Assembly (NCBI RefSeq): GCF_000025865.1
Contig: NC_014002.1
Span: forward strand, 434,001-498,000
Direction: 5' to 3'
Length of the DNA: 64,000 bases
From: Methanohalophilus mahii DSM 5219
GTDB taxonomy: Archaea; Halobacteriota; Methanosarcinia; Methanosarcinales; Methanosarcinaceae
A program made the translations under genes and the position numbers. Within the stretch, counting starts at the first letter, position 1; every line of letters begins with the position of its first letter. The notes beneath the pieces were generated by a model that did no database searches, was not told the DNA's origin, and worked only from the letters and a program-made list of their open reading frames with translations. This document shows positions 44,176-53,273 of the stretch, piece after piece.

Positions 44176-45354
44176 TTATTCAGGATTATAAACCATGGAT
44201 AATTCATATTCAACATCTTTATAAGACTCACTTGCATCTATAATGGCACCATATCCCGGTTCTATTTCAATTTCTCTGTCAAAATATTGTATATCATTTT
44301 TTGATATGACACTGCTTGATTGGATATTCTGACGATTTAAGAAATCATCATATTTTTCTTCATCTGAAACTATGTAAAAATCTACATCATCACTACTTTG
44401 TAATTTGATATTCACATTTGTATCAAATTCCAATCCAAGACTTTTATCATATATATTGTAATATTGTGTATATCCGTTAGGCAATGTGTCCTCGTAAGTA
44501 GAATCAAAACTTGCAAAAACAGCAGTTATGTAACATGCAGTTTCTTTTCCATCGTCTACAGATTCATCTGTCGCAACAACACCGATTCCTACATGGTCCC
44601 ACAAAATTGGTTTATCCGTATCTAAAACCGGAATTCTGTGGCCTGGGCTTTCTATCCAACCCTGTACAGTTTCATCAGCAATATCGGTAGTTCTATTCAC
44701 AGGTAAATACATAAGGTTCTCTGTTGCAGAAAAATAGAATATTTCATTTTCTTTAAGAATGTCTCCAACTCCATAGCCATCAGGTGTAGTGTGAGAAAAA
44801 TATCCTCTTTGAACCATGTCTTTACTTCTACTTTCTGCAATATCGTCCAGGATTTCACTTCTTTCAAGTGGTGTTATATCCAGATATTTTCTTTCTTCAT
44901 TGATTAATTGGAAAATGCTATCCTCAGCTGAATCTGTTATTACATCTTCTGCACTATAAGAGATGTCAGCTAATCGACTTTCGGGCACGGTGAAATCTAT
45001 AGCATTATATTCAAAGTCGCTTTCAAAGAAGTCGTAGTAAAAAACAAAACTGTCACCTTCATAATTGCCTTTTAAGGAGATTTCTCCTGGATATAATTCA
45101 TCTTTTGGTGCATTTAATATCCCATTTTCAGTAGTTCCAAGGAATTTATCGTCGATGTAAACATTACCGTTTAAATTCTCTCCGGTTTCTTCAACATAAA
45201 AATTAAATTCCATTGAATTAGATTGTAAACAACCAGCTGAGGTAATTGCAATTATAAATCCAATCAATATGAATACATTAAAAGCTCTATTTTCAAATTT
45301 ATTTTTTAATAAATCTTCTTTGTTCAAGGAAATCAACTCTTGATAATATTTCAT
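44176..45354 (-). CDS. CAP/SCP-domain lipoprotein
   Basis: 392 aa from ATG 45354; the frame extends 16 codons further upstream without a better start. A hydrophobic segment ends ITSAGC, a lipobox, preceded by a longer than usual charged N-terminus. A beta-rich region (~60-140) precedes a CAP domain (~155-290: FQLINEERKYLDITPLERS, SKDMVQRGYFSHTTPDGY, ATENLMYL, VQGWIESPGHR, HVGIGVVATD) with the usual His/Glu cavity residues. A ~100-residue tail follows. Surface-exposed; function unknown. AT-rich, like its neighbours. Confidence 0.82.
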   Translation of the reverse strand: MKYYQELISLNKEDLLKNKFENRAFNVFILIGFIIAITSAGCLQSNSMEFNFYVEETGENLNGNVYIDDKFLGTTENGILNAPKDELYPGEISLKGNYEGDSFVFYYDFFESDFEYNAIDFTVPESRLADISYSAEDVITDSAEDSIFQLINEERKYLDITPLERSEILDDIAESRSKDMVQRGYFSHTTPDGYGVGDILKENEIFYFSATENLMYLPVNRTTDIADETVQGWIESPGHRIPVLDTDKPILWDHVGIGVVATDESVDDGKETACYITAVFASFDSTYEDTLPNGYTQYYNIYDKSLGLEFDTNVNIKLQSSDDVDFYIVSDEEKYDDFLNRQNIQSSSVISKNDIQYFDREIEIEPGYGAIIDASESYKDVEYELSMVYNPE

Positions 45355-45487
45355 GTATACATTATATAAAATTTTATTCAATTGTCCCAATTTAACTATC
45401 AACTTGAATGAATAAAAATTTAATATTTATTAGAATATAATATCATAAAAACAAAACAAATTTATATTATATTTCTTTAGTATTACT

Positions 45488-45901
45488 ATGAATGATTCAA
45501 ATAACAATTTAAATAGTACATCTATACCCCTTTGGAAATTTATATTACTTTCTTTAATCACATTTGGTATTTATGAAATATATTGGATGTACAAACAGTG
45601 GAAATTTTTAAAATTAAAAGATGATCTGAATATATCTCCTTTTTGGAGGTCTATTCTTGCAATTATTTTCCTTCATGAATTACTTGAAAGGATAGCAACT
45701 TTAGCAGATAATGTTGGATATGAAAAAGCAAGTTCTACGAAAATGAATACTTTTCGTTTTGTTTTTTGGTTCCTAACCGCTTCAATAAATAAATTCCAAA
45801 TACCTTTACCGTTTGGATTAATAACTTATCTTCATTTTTTGGCCCTTATAAATGCAGTCCAATCAATAAATTTCTATTGGAAAATAAATGATACGTTTTG
45901 A
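45488..45901 (+). CDS. DUF4234-like integral membrane protein
   Basis: 137 aa with three or four TM helices. The N-terminal signature IPLWKFILLSLITFGIYEIYWMYKQWKFLK is that of DUF4234-type proteins (split here: LLSLITFGIYEIYWMYKQ). Function unknown. High AT content fits the accessory region. Confidence 0.72.
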   Translation: MNDSNNNLNSTSIPLWKFILLSLITFGIYEIYWMYKQWKFLKLKDDLNISPFWRSILAIIFLHELLERIATLADNVGYEKASSTKMNTFRFVFWFLTASINKFQIPLPFGLITYLHFLALINAVQSINFYWKINDTF

Positions 45902-46142
45902 TACATTTAAATAATCTACAATGACATCGTGATGTAATTTTCCACTTCCTCTCTCCAATGCAACATAATATATATTTTGTTGCGTTTTCAGGAAAAAGTA
46001 AATTCATCAATTTCCTATTTTCGCTATCATTAAATGGCATAGACGTTTTCTTTACATAACAAACACAACATTTATATACAGTTGTTGTATTTTATACAGT
46101 AGGAAATATAATAAACAGTGGCTACGACAAGATGAATTAGAA

Positions 46143-46676
46143 TTGATGTTGAATAATCCCAATATTTCTGAAAAATATGAAATATGGATTCTTTTGATGT
46201 ACACTCCTGCATTAAGAGTAACCGAGGCCATCAATATCAGAGTTAAAGATATTGACTTGGAAGATGAATGTATTGATATCTGGGGTGGCAAGGGTCGTGA
46301 TGTTACCGAATTGCAGAAAGCTCCCTGCAATATTCGGGTCTTGAAACGAATAAAGCGATTCTGTGAACATTCGGATCTTCGACCAACGGGTTACATTATG
46401 TATTCCCAGAAGTCCAAACAAGTGAATCGTTCCCATGTATATAAAGTCTTCAATGACATATGCAGTGAATCTGGAATTAACAAGACAATTGGAACACATA
46501 CAATGCGACGTTCCAGGGCAGAACATTTGTTGGATAAAGGATTACCATTGACATTTGTTAGTAAATACCTGCGGTACAAGAATTTGTCAACTACAATGAA
46601 GTATCTGGATGTTTCAGTAGCTGATATTCAGCGGGAAATGGAAATGATTGATGATTGCGTTAATGCATTGGTTTGA
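46143..46676 (+). CDS. tyrosine recombinase/integrase, catalytic domain only
   Basis: 177 aa. Active-site residues can be placed: Arg in TPALRVTEAINIRV, Lys in WGGKGRD, H-x-x-R in THTMRRSRAEHLL, and Tyr in TTMKYLDVSV. The N-terminal SAM-like DNA-binding domain is absent. The frame stays open and protein-like for ~25 codons upstream (RKYNKQWLRQDELEL) but has no ATG/GTG/TTG, and a TATA box (TTTATATAC, ~46070) is close, so the start at TTG 46143/ATG 46146 is a guess. It may be a truncated integrase or one of the short archaeal XerA-like forms. Confidence 0.75.
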   Translation: MMLNNPNISEKYEIWILLMYTPALRVTEAINIRVKDIDLEDECIDIWGGKGRDVTELQKAPCNIRVLKRIKRFCEHSDLRPTGYIMYSQKSKQVNRSHVYKVFNDICSESGINKTIGTHTMRRSRAEHLLDKGLPLTFVSKYLRYKNLSTTMKYLDVSVADIQREMEMIDDCVNALV

Positions 46677-46679
46677 TAT

Positions 46680-46977
46680 GGTTGTATATACACCAACCAA
46701 TAACATTCAATCTTAATTATGATAATTTGTTATGAGTTCAATCGCTGTATTTTCTATTGTTAATGATATTTTCCATTCCATGTAGAATTAATGTATTAGA
46801 ACATATACACTAAATTATTTTTGTATATTTAAATTATAGAAAAGCGTCTCATTTAGTTTTTATTTTAATTAATAAATATATTTAAAGCGGTATTTTTTAA
46901 TATTAAAGGTTTGTATCTATTTTTAGAATTTAAAACAGATGCCTGGGCTTACATTGCATACCAAATGGAGAATTATA
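46680..46977. other. AT-rich promoter region of the surface-protein operon
   Basis: About 300 bases. Several TATA-like stretches (e.g. AATATATTTAAAG around 46875-46888). No gene seen before the 36-codon ORF. Confidence 0.4.
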
Positions 46978-47088
46978 ATGATTAAAAAAATAGTAACTTC
47001 AGTAATACTATTTTTGCTGCTAATAGGATTAACTTCTGGATACCAAAATGATACTTCTATAAATGTAACTAACGGAGGAAAACAATGA
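46978..47088 (+). CDS. 36-residue secreted peptide upstream of, and overlapping, the S-layer fusion gene
   Basis: ATG with TGGAG eight bases before it. The product is almost entirely a signal peptide: a KK dipeptide, a hydrophobic core IVTSVILFLLLIGLTS, then an Asn/Thr-rich tail of ~15 residues with two possible N-glycosylation sequons (NDT, NVT). Its stop (TGA) overlaps the ATG of the next gene, and its last codons form that gene's ribosome site (GGAGG). It may act as a coupling/leader ORF, a secreted peptide, or the remnant of a longer surface gene. Confidence 0.5.
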   Translation: MIKKIVTSVILFLLLIGLTSGYQNDTSINVTNGGKQ

Positions 47089-49922
47089 AAAGATTAACAG
47101 TAATTTTAATGGCTGCCCTAATGGTCTTAATAGTATTTTCTGGCGTAGCAAGCGCAGCAGATTCTGTTGAAGTCCGTGGGGAAGCTGCAGTAGATACAGC
47201 ATCTTTCACATGGGATGCAGACAACTTTGCAGGTTTCTGGTATGATGTCGACAACGGTGTCTTCTCTGAAACTATGGACATTACTAGAGATGCTTCCCCT
47301 TCAAGAAACATTGATGACGGCAACTTGGTATATACAGCAACTGTTCAACCAGAATCCACAGAATTTGACTTTGCAGGTGAAACAACTACCACTGGAGCAT
47401 TTACCAATTATCCAATCGGTAAAATCGGCCTTTTTGCAAGTGAATACTATGTGGTTGGAGATGGCCAACTATCCGAAGTCCTAATGGACACCGATGTCAG
47501 TTACACAATGCGAACCGGTGAGACTCTTGAGCTCGCTGAAGGCTATGCAATCACACCACAGCAGATCAATGTTAACGATGGAAAAGTATGGCTTGAACTT
47601 ACCAAAGACGGTCAATTCCTTGATGGCAAGGTAATTGATGTCTCCGGTGACAACACTGCTTGGATCTACGAACAGGACGTAATGAATGAAGAAGATGTAG
47701 TTACATTGCAGATCAACATCGATCAGGTTTTCCAGGGACAGGTTGATAGCCTTTGTATTGTTGAGGGCATCTTCCAAATATCTGACACCGGGCTTCACAT
47801 CGAAAAATATGATACTTTTGGTAAACTCATTGTAACAACTGTGGACTCTACCCAGATTGTAATGGAGAATGAAAATAGCTTCAATGTACCAAAGGATGGT
47901 ACAACAGAAATCTCTGAAGATTTCTACCTGCGTGGAAACGACAATGTAGGTGCTCCACCAAATGATATCTGGTATCTTGCAACTGAATATACTGAACCCG
48001 GTACATACGAAGTCCGTGGAGAAGCTGCAGTAGATGCATCATCTTTCACATGGGATGCAGACAACTTTGCAGGTTTCTGGTATGACCTTGATGAAGATGA
48101 TTCATCTGAAACAATGGAAATCAATGTAACTGATGACAAAGATATCCTCGAAGGTGATTTGGTTTACACTGCAACTGCAGTAGATGATCAGACCACTGAA
48201 TTTGGATTTACTGAAAGCTCTACAAGTGCTACAGGATTTACCTACACGAAACTCGGACTTTTTGCCGAGGAATATTTCGTAGTTAATGATGCAATTGACA
48301 CCCTTTCCAAGATTCTCATGGATGATGACAGTAGTTACACCATGAGGACCGGTGAGACACTGGAACTCGAGGAAGGTTACGCAATCACACCACAGCAGAT
48401 CGATGTTGACGGAAACAAGGTCTGGCTTGAACTCACCAAAGATGGTGAATTCGTAGATGACAAGATAATCTCTACCTCAGGTGATGCTACACAGGCAAAC
48501 AAGACCTGGTTCTATGAACAGGATATTGAAGACCAGGAAGATGTTGCAACCATAATGGTCCATGTTGATGAAGTGTTCCAAGGACAGGTTGACAGTCTCT
48601 GTTCCATCGAAGGTGTATTCCAGATTTCTGATGAAGCAATGGTAGTTCAAACAGATGATGAATTCGGTGAACTTGAAGTAACAAGCATCGGTACTGATTC
48701 AATCGAAATGGCAAACATGGATGACCTTGATGTTCCAGATGATGGTGTCCTTGACATCACAGATGAACTAATGGTCAGAGGAAACGATGGTGCAACACTC
48801 TGGTATCTCTTCACTGAGAGAACAATTGGAGGCGAAGAACCAGTTGAACCAGTTGAACCAGAAGAAAGAACCACAAGTATTGGTTATGTTATGTGGGACG
48901 GTGAAATTGCCAGTACCAACGTAATGAAAGAGGTCCTTGAACAGGCCGGTTACGAAGTAGAAATAATCGCTGTTGATGCAGGCCCACTTTACCAGGGACT
49001 TGCAGACGGCCAGTTTGACTTTACAACATCTGCGTGGCTTCCACAAACCCAGGCAAATTACTGGGAGCAGTATGGAGACCAGGTTGACAGAGTTGCAGTA
49101 AATCTTGAAGATTGCAAACTCGGCCTTGCAGTACCAACCTACATGGAAGACATTAATTCCATCGAAGACCTGAATGCAAACAAGGAGAAGTTCAATGGAA
49201 AGATCACCGGTATTGACCCCGGTGCAGGTATAATGCAGAACACAGAAGATGCAATCGATATGTATAATCTGGATTACGACCTTGAAGCCAGCAGCAGTGC
49301 TGGAATGGCATCAGCCCTTGATGGTGCTTACAGGGACGAACAACCAATCGTTGTCACCCTCTGGACACCTCACTGGGCATTCGACAGATATGACCTGAAG
49401 ATGCTGGATGATCCACAGCAGGCCTATGGAGAAGCTGACCACGTAGAAACCCTTGCCAGACAGGGACTCGAGGATGATAAACCCGAACTCTACGCAATCA
49501 TAAACAGGTTCAACTGGACCCATAATGAGATTCAAACCGTAATGGCTGATATGGAAGCAGGAATGAGTGCTGAAGATGCCGCTGCAAATTGGGTTGAAAA
49601 CAATCCTGACAGAGTTAATGAATGGATTAATGGTTCGGATTCTAGTTCAGGTTCATCCGGTGGTGGAAGTGGAGCTTCATATTCCACTTATAATATGTCA
49701 CTCCAAAAGGGTTGGAACCTTGTGTCAATCCCAATAATTCCAGAATCATCGGTATTGTCAACTTTTGAAAATACAAGTGATGTGTTATTGCCGGTTTATT
49801 CTTGGAATACTGAAAATAAACAGTATTATGAAGTTGAACACCTTGAAATTGGTAGGGGATATTGGGTTCTTGCATTAAATGATACTGAAGTCAATGTTGA
49901 AGGAGCAACATATTATCCTTGA
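47085..49922 (+). CDS. S-layer DUF1608 tandem domains fused to an OpuAC-type glycine-betaine-binding domain
   Basis: 945 aa. A signal peptide (1-24, ending SGVASA) is followed by two tandem Methanosarcinales S-layer DUF1608 domains (~28-303 and ~306-583), each opening with VRGEAAVD...SFTWDADNFAGFWYD and each having an MRTGETLEL...GYAITPQQI segment. After an EPVEPVEPEE linker comes a complete ABC-type betaine-binding domain (~595-848): GYVMWDGEIASTNVM, FTTSAWLPQTQANYWEQYG, GIDPGAGIM, LWTPHWAFDRYDLKML, FNWTHNEIQTVMADM. It keeps the Trp residues that form the aromatic cage for trimethylammonium ligands. A Gly/Ser linker (~849-866) leads to a final ~75-residue GWNLVSIP-type domain. There is no C-terminal TM helix or sorting signal. 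GGAGG precedes the ATG. The two S-layer halves are also similar at DNA level, 840 bases apart, so they arose by duplication. Confidence 0.93.
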   Translation: MKRLTVILMAALMVLIVFSGVASAADSVEVRGEAAVDTASFTWDADNFAGFWYDVDNGVFSETMDITRDASPSRNIDDGNLVYTATVQPESTEFDFAGETTTTGAFTNYPIGKIGLFASEYYVVGDGQLSEVLMDTDVSYTMRTGETLELAEGYAITPQQINVNDGKVWLELTKDGQFLDGKVIDVSGDNTAWIYEQDVMNEEDVVTLQINIDQVFQGQVDSLCIVEGIFQISDTGLHIEKYDTFGKLIVTTVDSTQIVMENENSFNVPKDGTTEISEDFYLRGNDNVGAPPNDIWYLATEYTEPGTYEVRGEAAVDASSFTWDADNFAGFWYDLDEDDSSETMEINVTDDKDILEGDLVYTATAVDDQTTEFGFTESSTSATGFTYTKLGLFAEEYFVVNDAIDTLSKILMDDDSSYTMRTGETLELEEGYAITPQQIDVDGNKVWLELTKDGEFVDDKIISTSGDATQANKTWFYEQDIEDQEDVATIMVHVDEVFQGQVDSLCSIEGVFQISDEAMVVQTDDEFGELEVTSIGTDSIEMANMDDLDVPDDGVLDITDELMVRGNDGATLWYLFTERTIGGEEPVEPVEPEERTTSIGYVMWDGEIASTNVMKEVLEQAGYEVEIIAVDAGPLYQGLADGQFDFTTSAWLPQTQANYWEQYGDQVDRVAVNLEDCKLGLAVPTYMEDINSIEDLNANKEKFNGKITGIDPGAGIMQNTEDAIDMYNLDYDLEASSSAGMASALDGAYRDEQPIVVTLWTPHWAFDRYDLKMLDDPQQAYGEADHVETLARQGLEDDKPELYAIINRFNWTHNEIQTVMADMEAGMSAEDAAANWVENNPDRVNEWINGSDSSSGSSGGGSGASYSTYNMSLQKGWNLVSIPIIPESSVLSTFENTSDVLLPVYSWNTENKQYYEVEHLEIGRGYWVLALNDTEVNVEGATYYP

Positions 49923-49935
49923 AGGATGTGTTAAT

Positions 49936-51168
49936 TTGCAAAAAGTATCATTTTTAGCATTTGTTCTATTACTGGTAATTGGAACATTATCTGTTGTTTC
50001 AGCAGATACCAATGACTCATGGGAAGTGAAATTATATTTCACCTCTCTTTCAAGTTCCTCTGGTAATACTTCACCTCCTCCTGCACCAGCAACTTATGAG
50101 CGTATATTTGGCATAAATTCAACTGCAATAGATGGCTTCGACAGAGATATCGATAAACCAGCTCCACCTGAACCACAAGGTGATGCATTGGATGTTTATT
50201 TTCCATGTGAACATGAAGTTGTAACTCGTCTTGCAACGGACATAAAAAGCAATGATACAGATAAATGGAAATTAAATATTGTAATGCCTTCTCAATCAAT
50301 TACCCATCTTAGATGGGATAATACTTCACTTCCTGCAGATGAAGATTTCATAATTATTGTGGATGGCTCAGAAACTGATATGCAATCTAAAGATATGATT
50401 GAATTGACAAGTGGTGCAAATGAGATTACTGTTCATATGGGAGACATACCGACTTCGACCAAGCCCTCTGATCCTCCGGGCGGAGGCAGTGGAGGGGGCG
50501 GTGGTGGAGCCACAGGTGAAGAGTTTGAAAACATCGCCTCCAAGCATGCACAGGTGAGCAAGGTGGCTGCCGGTGAAAATGTACGTTATGAGTTCAGTGA
50601 AGATGATATTGATTTAATGACCATCCAGTTTACAAGCCTTTCCAATGAGGGTCAAACCAAAACATCAGTTGAAGTCCTCAAAGATACCTCAGCATTGGTG
50701 GATTCTTCTGCACCAGGGAAAGTCTATCAGAATCTGAATATCTGGGTTGGCAATGTCGCCTTTAATGAAGATGATATGGAGATTCCTGTAGTTGGATTCA
50801 GGGTAAGTAAAGAATGGATTTCTGATAATGATGTAGAATCTTCTTCAGTTGTACTTTGCCGGTATAATGATGGAGAATGGACTCAGCTTCCAACCGAAGT
50901 TATAGATGAAAATGAGAATTACTTCATTTATGAGTCCGAAACGCCTGGATTTTCACCCTTTGCAATATCTGCAATTTATGAAGAGGAGGAATCTTCTGAA
51001 GATACTATTTCTTCGTCTGAAGAAAAATATGATGATTTTGTGGAAGAAGAGGAAGTTGTTGAAAATGATTCAAATACCCCGGACTCAAATGCAACACCTG
51101 GATTCAGTATTCTCTTGAGTATGGGAGTTCTGTTACTGATGGCCATGATTTTCAGAAAGAAGGGTTGA
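49936..51168 (+). CDS. PGF-pre-PGF domain surface protein with PGF-CTERM anchor
   Basis: 410 aa, TTG start at 49936, 13 bases after the fusion gene, with AAGGATG upstream. A signal peptide ends near VVSA. An N-terminal domain (~25-165) with FGINSTAIDGFDRDIDKPAP is common in archaeal surface proteins. A Gly-rich linker (~175-190) follows, then a PGF-pre-PGF domain (~195-355) with PGKVYQNLNIWVGN, FRVSKEWI and TPGFSPFAI. An acidic stalk (~356-388) leads to the PGF-CTERM signal, PGFSILLS, a hydrophobic helix and RKKG, which archaeosortase would process to lipid-anchor the protein. It is the only member of the operon with a clear membrane anchor. Confidence 0.9.
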   Translation: MQKVSFLAFVLLLVIGTLSVVSADTNDSWEVKLYFTSLSSSSGNTSPPPAPATYERIFGINSTAIDGFDRDIDKPAPPEPQGDALDVYFPCEHEVVTRLATDIKSNDTDKWKLNIVMPSQSITHLRWDNTSLPADEDFIIIVDGSETDMQSKDMIELTSGANEITVHMGDIPTSTKPSDPPGGGSGGGGGGATGEEFENIASKHAQVSKVAAGENVRYEFSEDDIDLMTIQFTSLSNEGQTKTSVEVLKDTSALVDSSAPGKVYQNLNIWVGNVAFNEDDMEIPVVGFRVSKEWISDNDVESSSVVLCRYNDGEWTQLPTEVIDENENYFIYESETPGFSPFAISAIYEEEESSEDTISSSEEKYDDFVEEEEVVENDSNTPDSNATPGFSILLSMGVLLLMAMIFRKKG

Positions 51169-51414
51169 AGATTCAATCCTTTTCTCTATTTTGTAAGGAC
51201 GAGTTGAATTACAGAATTTATCAGTTTGTTATCTGGATATAATATGACTGAACTTATCACAAAGATGGTTACATCTATCCAATCTGCAATAAGGAGCATA
51301 TAGTTGGCAGGTTCCCTTTTGACTTTAAGTAGTCAAATACAAAAGTTACAATAATTAATAGGATTAGGAAGAATTAGGGATCAATTTGGGTGGTTTATAA
51401 ATCTATAAACATTA

Positions 51415-51912
51415 TCATGATTCGTCCATAAGATATTCACCAAATAAATATCTTCCAGGACCAAAAGTTCCATAATTTTTTACAACAATACCAGCTTTAT
51501 TGTTTTTATCATATAAAGCAGGCTCATGTAAATAATTATTCAGTACTTCATATATCTCTTTAATTGATGGTGTATCGGTTGAAAATTCTGATGCAAAATA
51601 TGTCACTGAATTAGGAGTTCCGACCTTTCTTCCAGTAAAATCCTTGAAACATTTCACATTGTTTCTTCTTACTATGATCTTATCTACGTTATGATTCATA
51701 TCGCTATCATAGTAAATAGCATAAGAGCGTCCTCTGGTACCACGTGCAACAAGTCCACCCTTAAATTTTTCTTGAATATAATATTTACCAGTGAATAAAT
51801 CTAATAGTTGTTCTATTGTAAGACAATTTTCACACCCAAGTTTGCCAGGATCTTGAGGTATTCTTTTTATTTTATTTAGATACCAAGCAGCAGCTTCGTC
51901 AAAACAGTCCAT
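51415..51912 (-). CDS. uncharacterised protein (165 aa), partner of a PD-(D/E)XK protein
   Basis: Not recognised. It has CFDEAAAWYLNKIKRIPQ at the N-terminus, a CENC pair, and a central KYYIQEKFKGGLVARGTRG segment with a GRSYAIYYDSD strand, then a mixed alpha/beta end with GTFGPGRYLFGE. No signal peptide or TM. It is 78 bases downstream of the nuclease-like gene on the same strand, so the two probably form a cassette. Confidence 0.55.
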   Translation of the reverse strand: MDCFDEAAAWYLNKIKRIPQDPGKLGCENCLTIEQLLDLFTGKYYIQEKFKGGLVARGTRGRSYAIYYDSDMNHNVDKIIVRRNNVKCFKDFTGRKVGTPNSVTYFASEFSTDTPSIKEIYEVLNNYLHEPALYDKNNKAGIVVKNYGTFGPGRYLFGEYLMDES

Positions 51913-51990
51913 TCTTACCCACTCCTTTTGTACTAATTCAATTATAGATATTTCAAGTTATACTCAACCCAAAAGATGGTAGAACTCCTT

Positions 51991-53112
51991 TTATCCAATT
52001 AATTTATTCAGTTTCTCTAATAAATAATTAGTAGAAACATCATTTTCTATTTTCGCATTAAATGAATCCAAAACTTCCTCCAAACCCTTGTTATCGGTAT
52101 CCACATCCAATTCTCCAATCATTTCTAATATCTCGTTGAAATAGAAGTTGTTCAGCAAAACAAGTTTCAACTCAGATTCATATTTATCAATCTCTGTTGT
52201 TACATTTTCATCATGGAAAGATTCTGAATCATGTATGTGTAAGCCTTTGTCATCAAAAAATATTCCACCTGCAACAGGCCCCTCATCCATTCGTTTTTTT
52301 ATTTTTGCAAAAACTTCGTCATGGTCACTATCTACCGTCGGAAAGGAAATGAACAGTTTTTTTGCGACCTTTTCCTTTTTTGCTCTCAATAACTGGTCGA
52401 CACCTCTTGAAGGACTATTTGATAGTCCATAACGTTTTGATGATTTCACTTCAACTAAAATTAACTCATTGTTAACAGGACTGTCAAGATGTGTACTTGG
52501 TTCAGGAACTCTGTCCAACCATCTTAAACAAGCTAATTCTGATATATGACATCCTTTATCGATGAATCGAAACTTCCTCAGTTCATCTAAAGTGGGTGAT
52601 TTCCATGCGACTACATCATCTATTCCAGGTCTATCGTTGCCCTCTTTTCCATAAGTACCTAAGGGATTTTGAACAATGTAACCTTTCTCTCTAAAATAGA
52701 GCATTGATACCAGAGTACCCAATTTCTCCGTTGAAATTATATATTTATTAGGAAAGTGTACATAATTACTTGGAATGTCTGCTTGAATGCAAATTTTTGT
52801 ATCTTCAAGTCCCTCAACAAATCTATTTATTGCTGTTCTTCCAGGTTTATGAACAAATACAAAATTTTTATGCATAATTTCTTCAAAACTGTTTTTTATA
52901 TTTTCTTCGAGGGCTACCTTTGGTATTTGAGTCAATCCTAAGGAACAAAAATTTATTGCAGGATCATGCAACCCAAGTGTTTCGATAAAAAATAATTTTG
53001 TTCTATTATTGAGAAGTACAATTTTTTCCCCGTCAAAATCAAATAAGGAATTGTTTCCTAAATTATTCAAATCTTCAAATGTCTTCTTAAATGTAACTAG
53101 CTGATGTTCCAT
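51991..53112 (-). CDS. PD-(D/E)XK nuclease-like protein (373 aa)
   Basis: A run of G (GGGGG) precedes the ATG. The N-terminal ~130 residues match nothing I recognise. Residues ~135-265 follow the PD-(D/E)XK layout: LGTLVSMLYFREKGYIVQNP (helix with Glu), RPGIDDVVAWK (active-site Asp), then ELILVEVKSSKRYG (E-x-K), with a Gln-Leu helix VDQLLRAKKEKVAKK after it. The C-terminus is an acidic helical tail. No helicase or methylase domain, and no methylase gene nearby, so it is not an ordinary restriction system. A defence role is inference from domain type and genomic setting. Confidence 0.65.
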   Translation of the reverse strand: MEHQLVTFKKTFEDLNNLGNNSLFDFDGEKIVLLNNRTKLFFIETLGLHDPAINFCSLGLTQIPKVALEENIKNSFEEIMHKNFVFVHKPGRTAINRFVEGLEDTKICIQADIPSNYVHFPNKYIISTEKLGTLVSMLYFREKGYIVQNPLGTYGKEGNDRPGIDDVVAWKSPTLDELRKFRFIDKGCHISELACLRWLDRVPEPSTHLDSPVNNELILVEVKSSKRYGLSNSPSRGVDQLLRAKKEKVAKKLFISFPTVDSDHDEVFAKIKKRMDEGPVAGGIFFDDKGLHIHDSESFHDENVTTEIDKYESELKLVLLNNFYFNEILEMIGELDVDTDNKGLEEVLDSFNAKIENDVSTNYLLEKLNKLIG

Positions 53113-53273
53113 TATTAGTACCCCCCCACTACAATCTAGTAATCAATAGTCAGGTCTTAAGATATATATGTTTATCAAAGTGGTTCCTTTATCTCCATCT
53201 GAGTCGTGGAGTACCGTCGGTGATTTACATTAAAGGAAAATGTTAATCTCATTATTTGGATGCAGTTGTCAAA

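Noticed and set aside
51700-51790. RNA-ligase-type KxDG motif in the 165-aa protein (KFKGG)
   Set aside because: The essential Asp is Lys here and other ligase motifs are not present.
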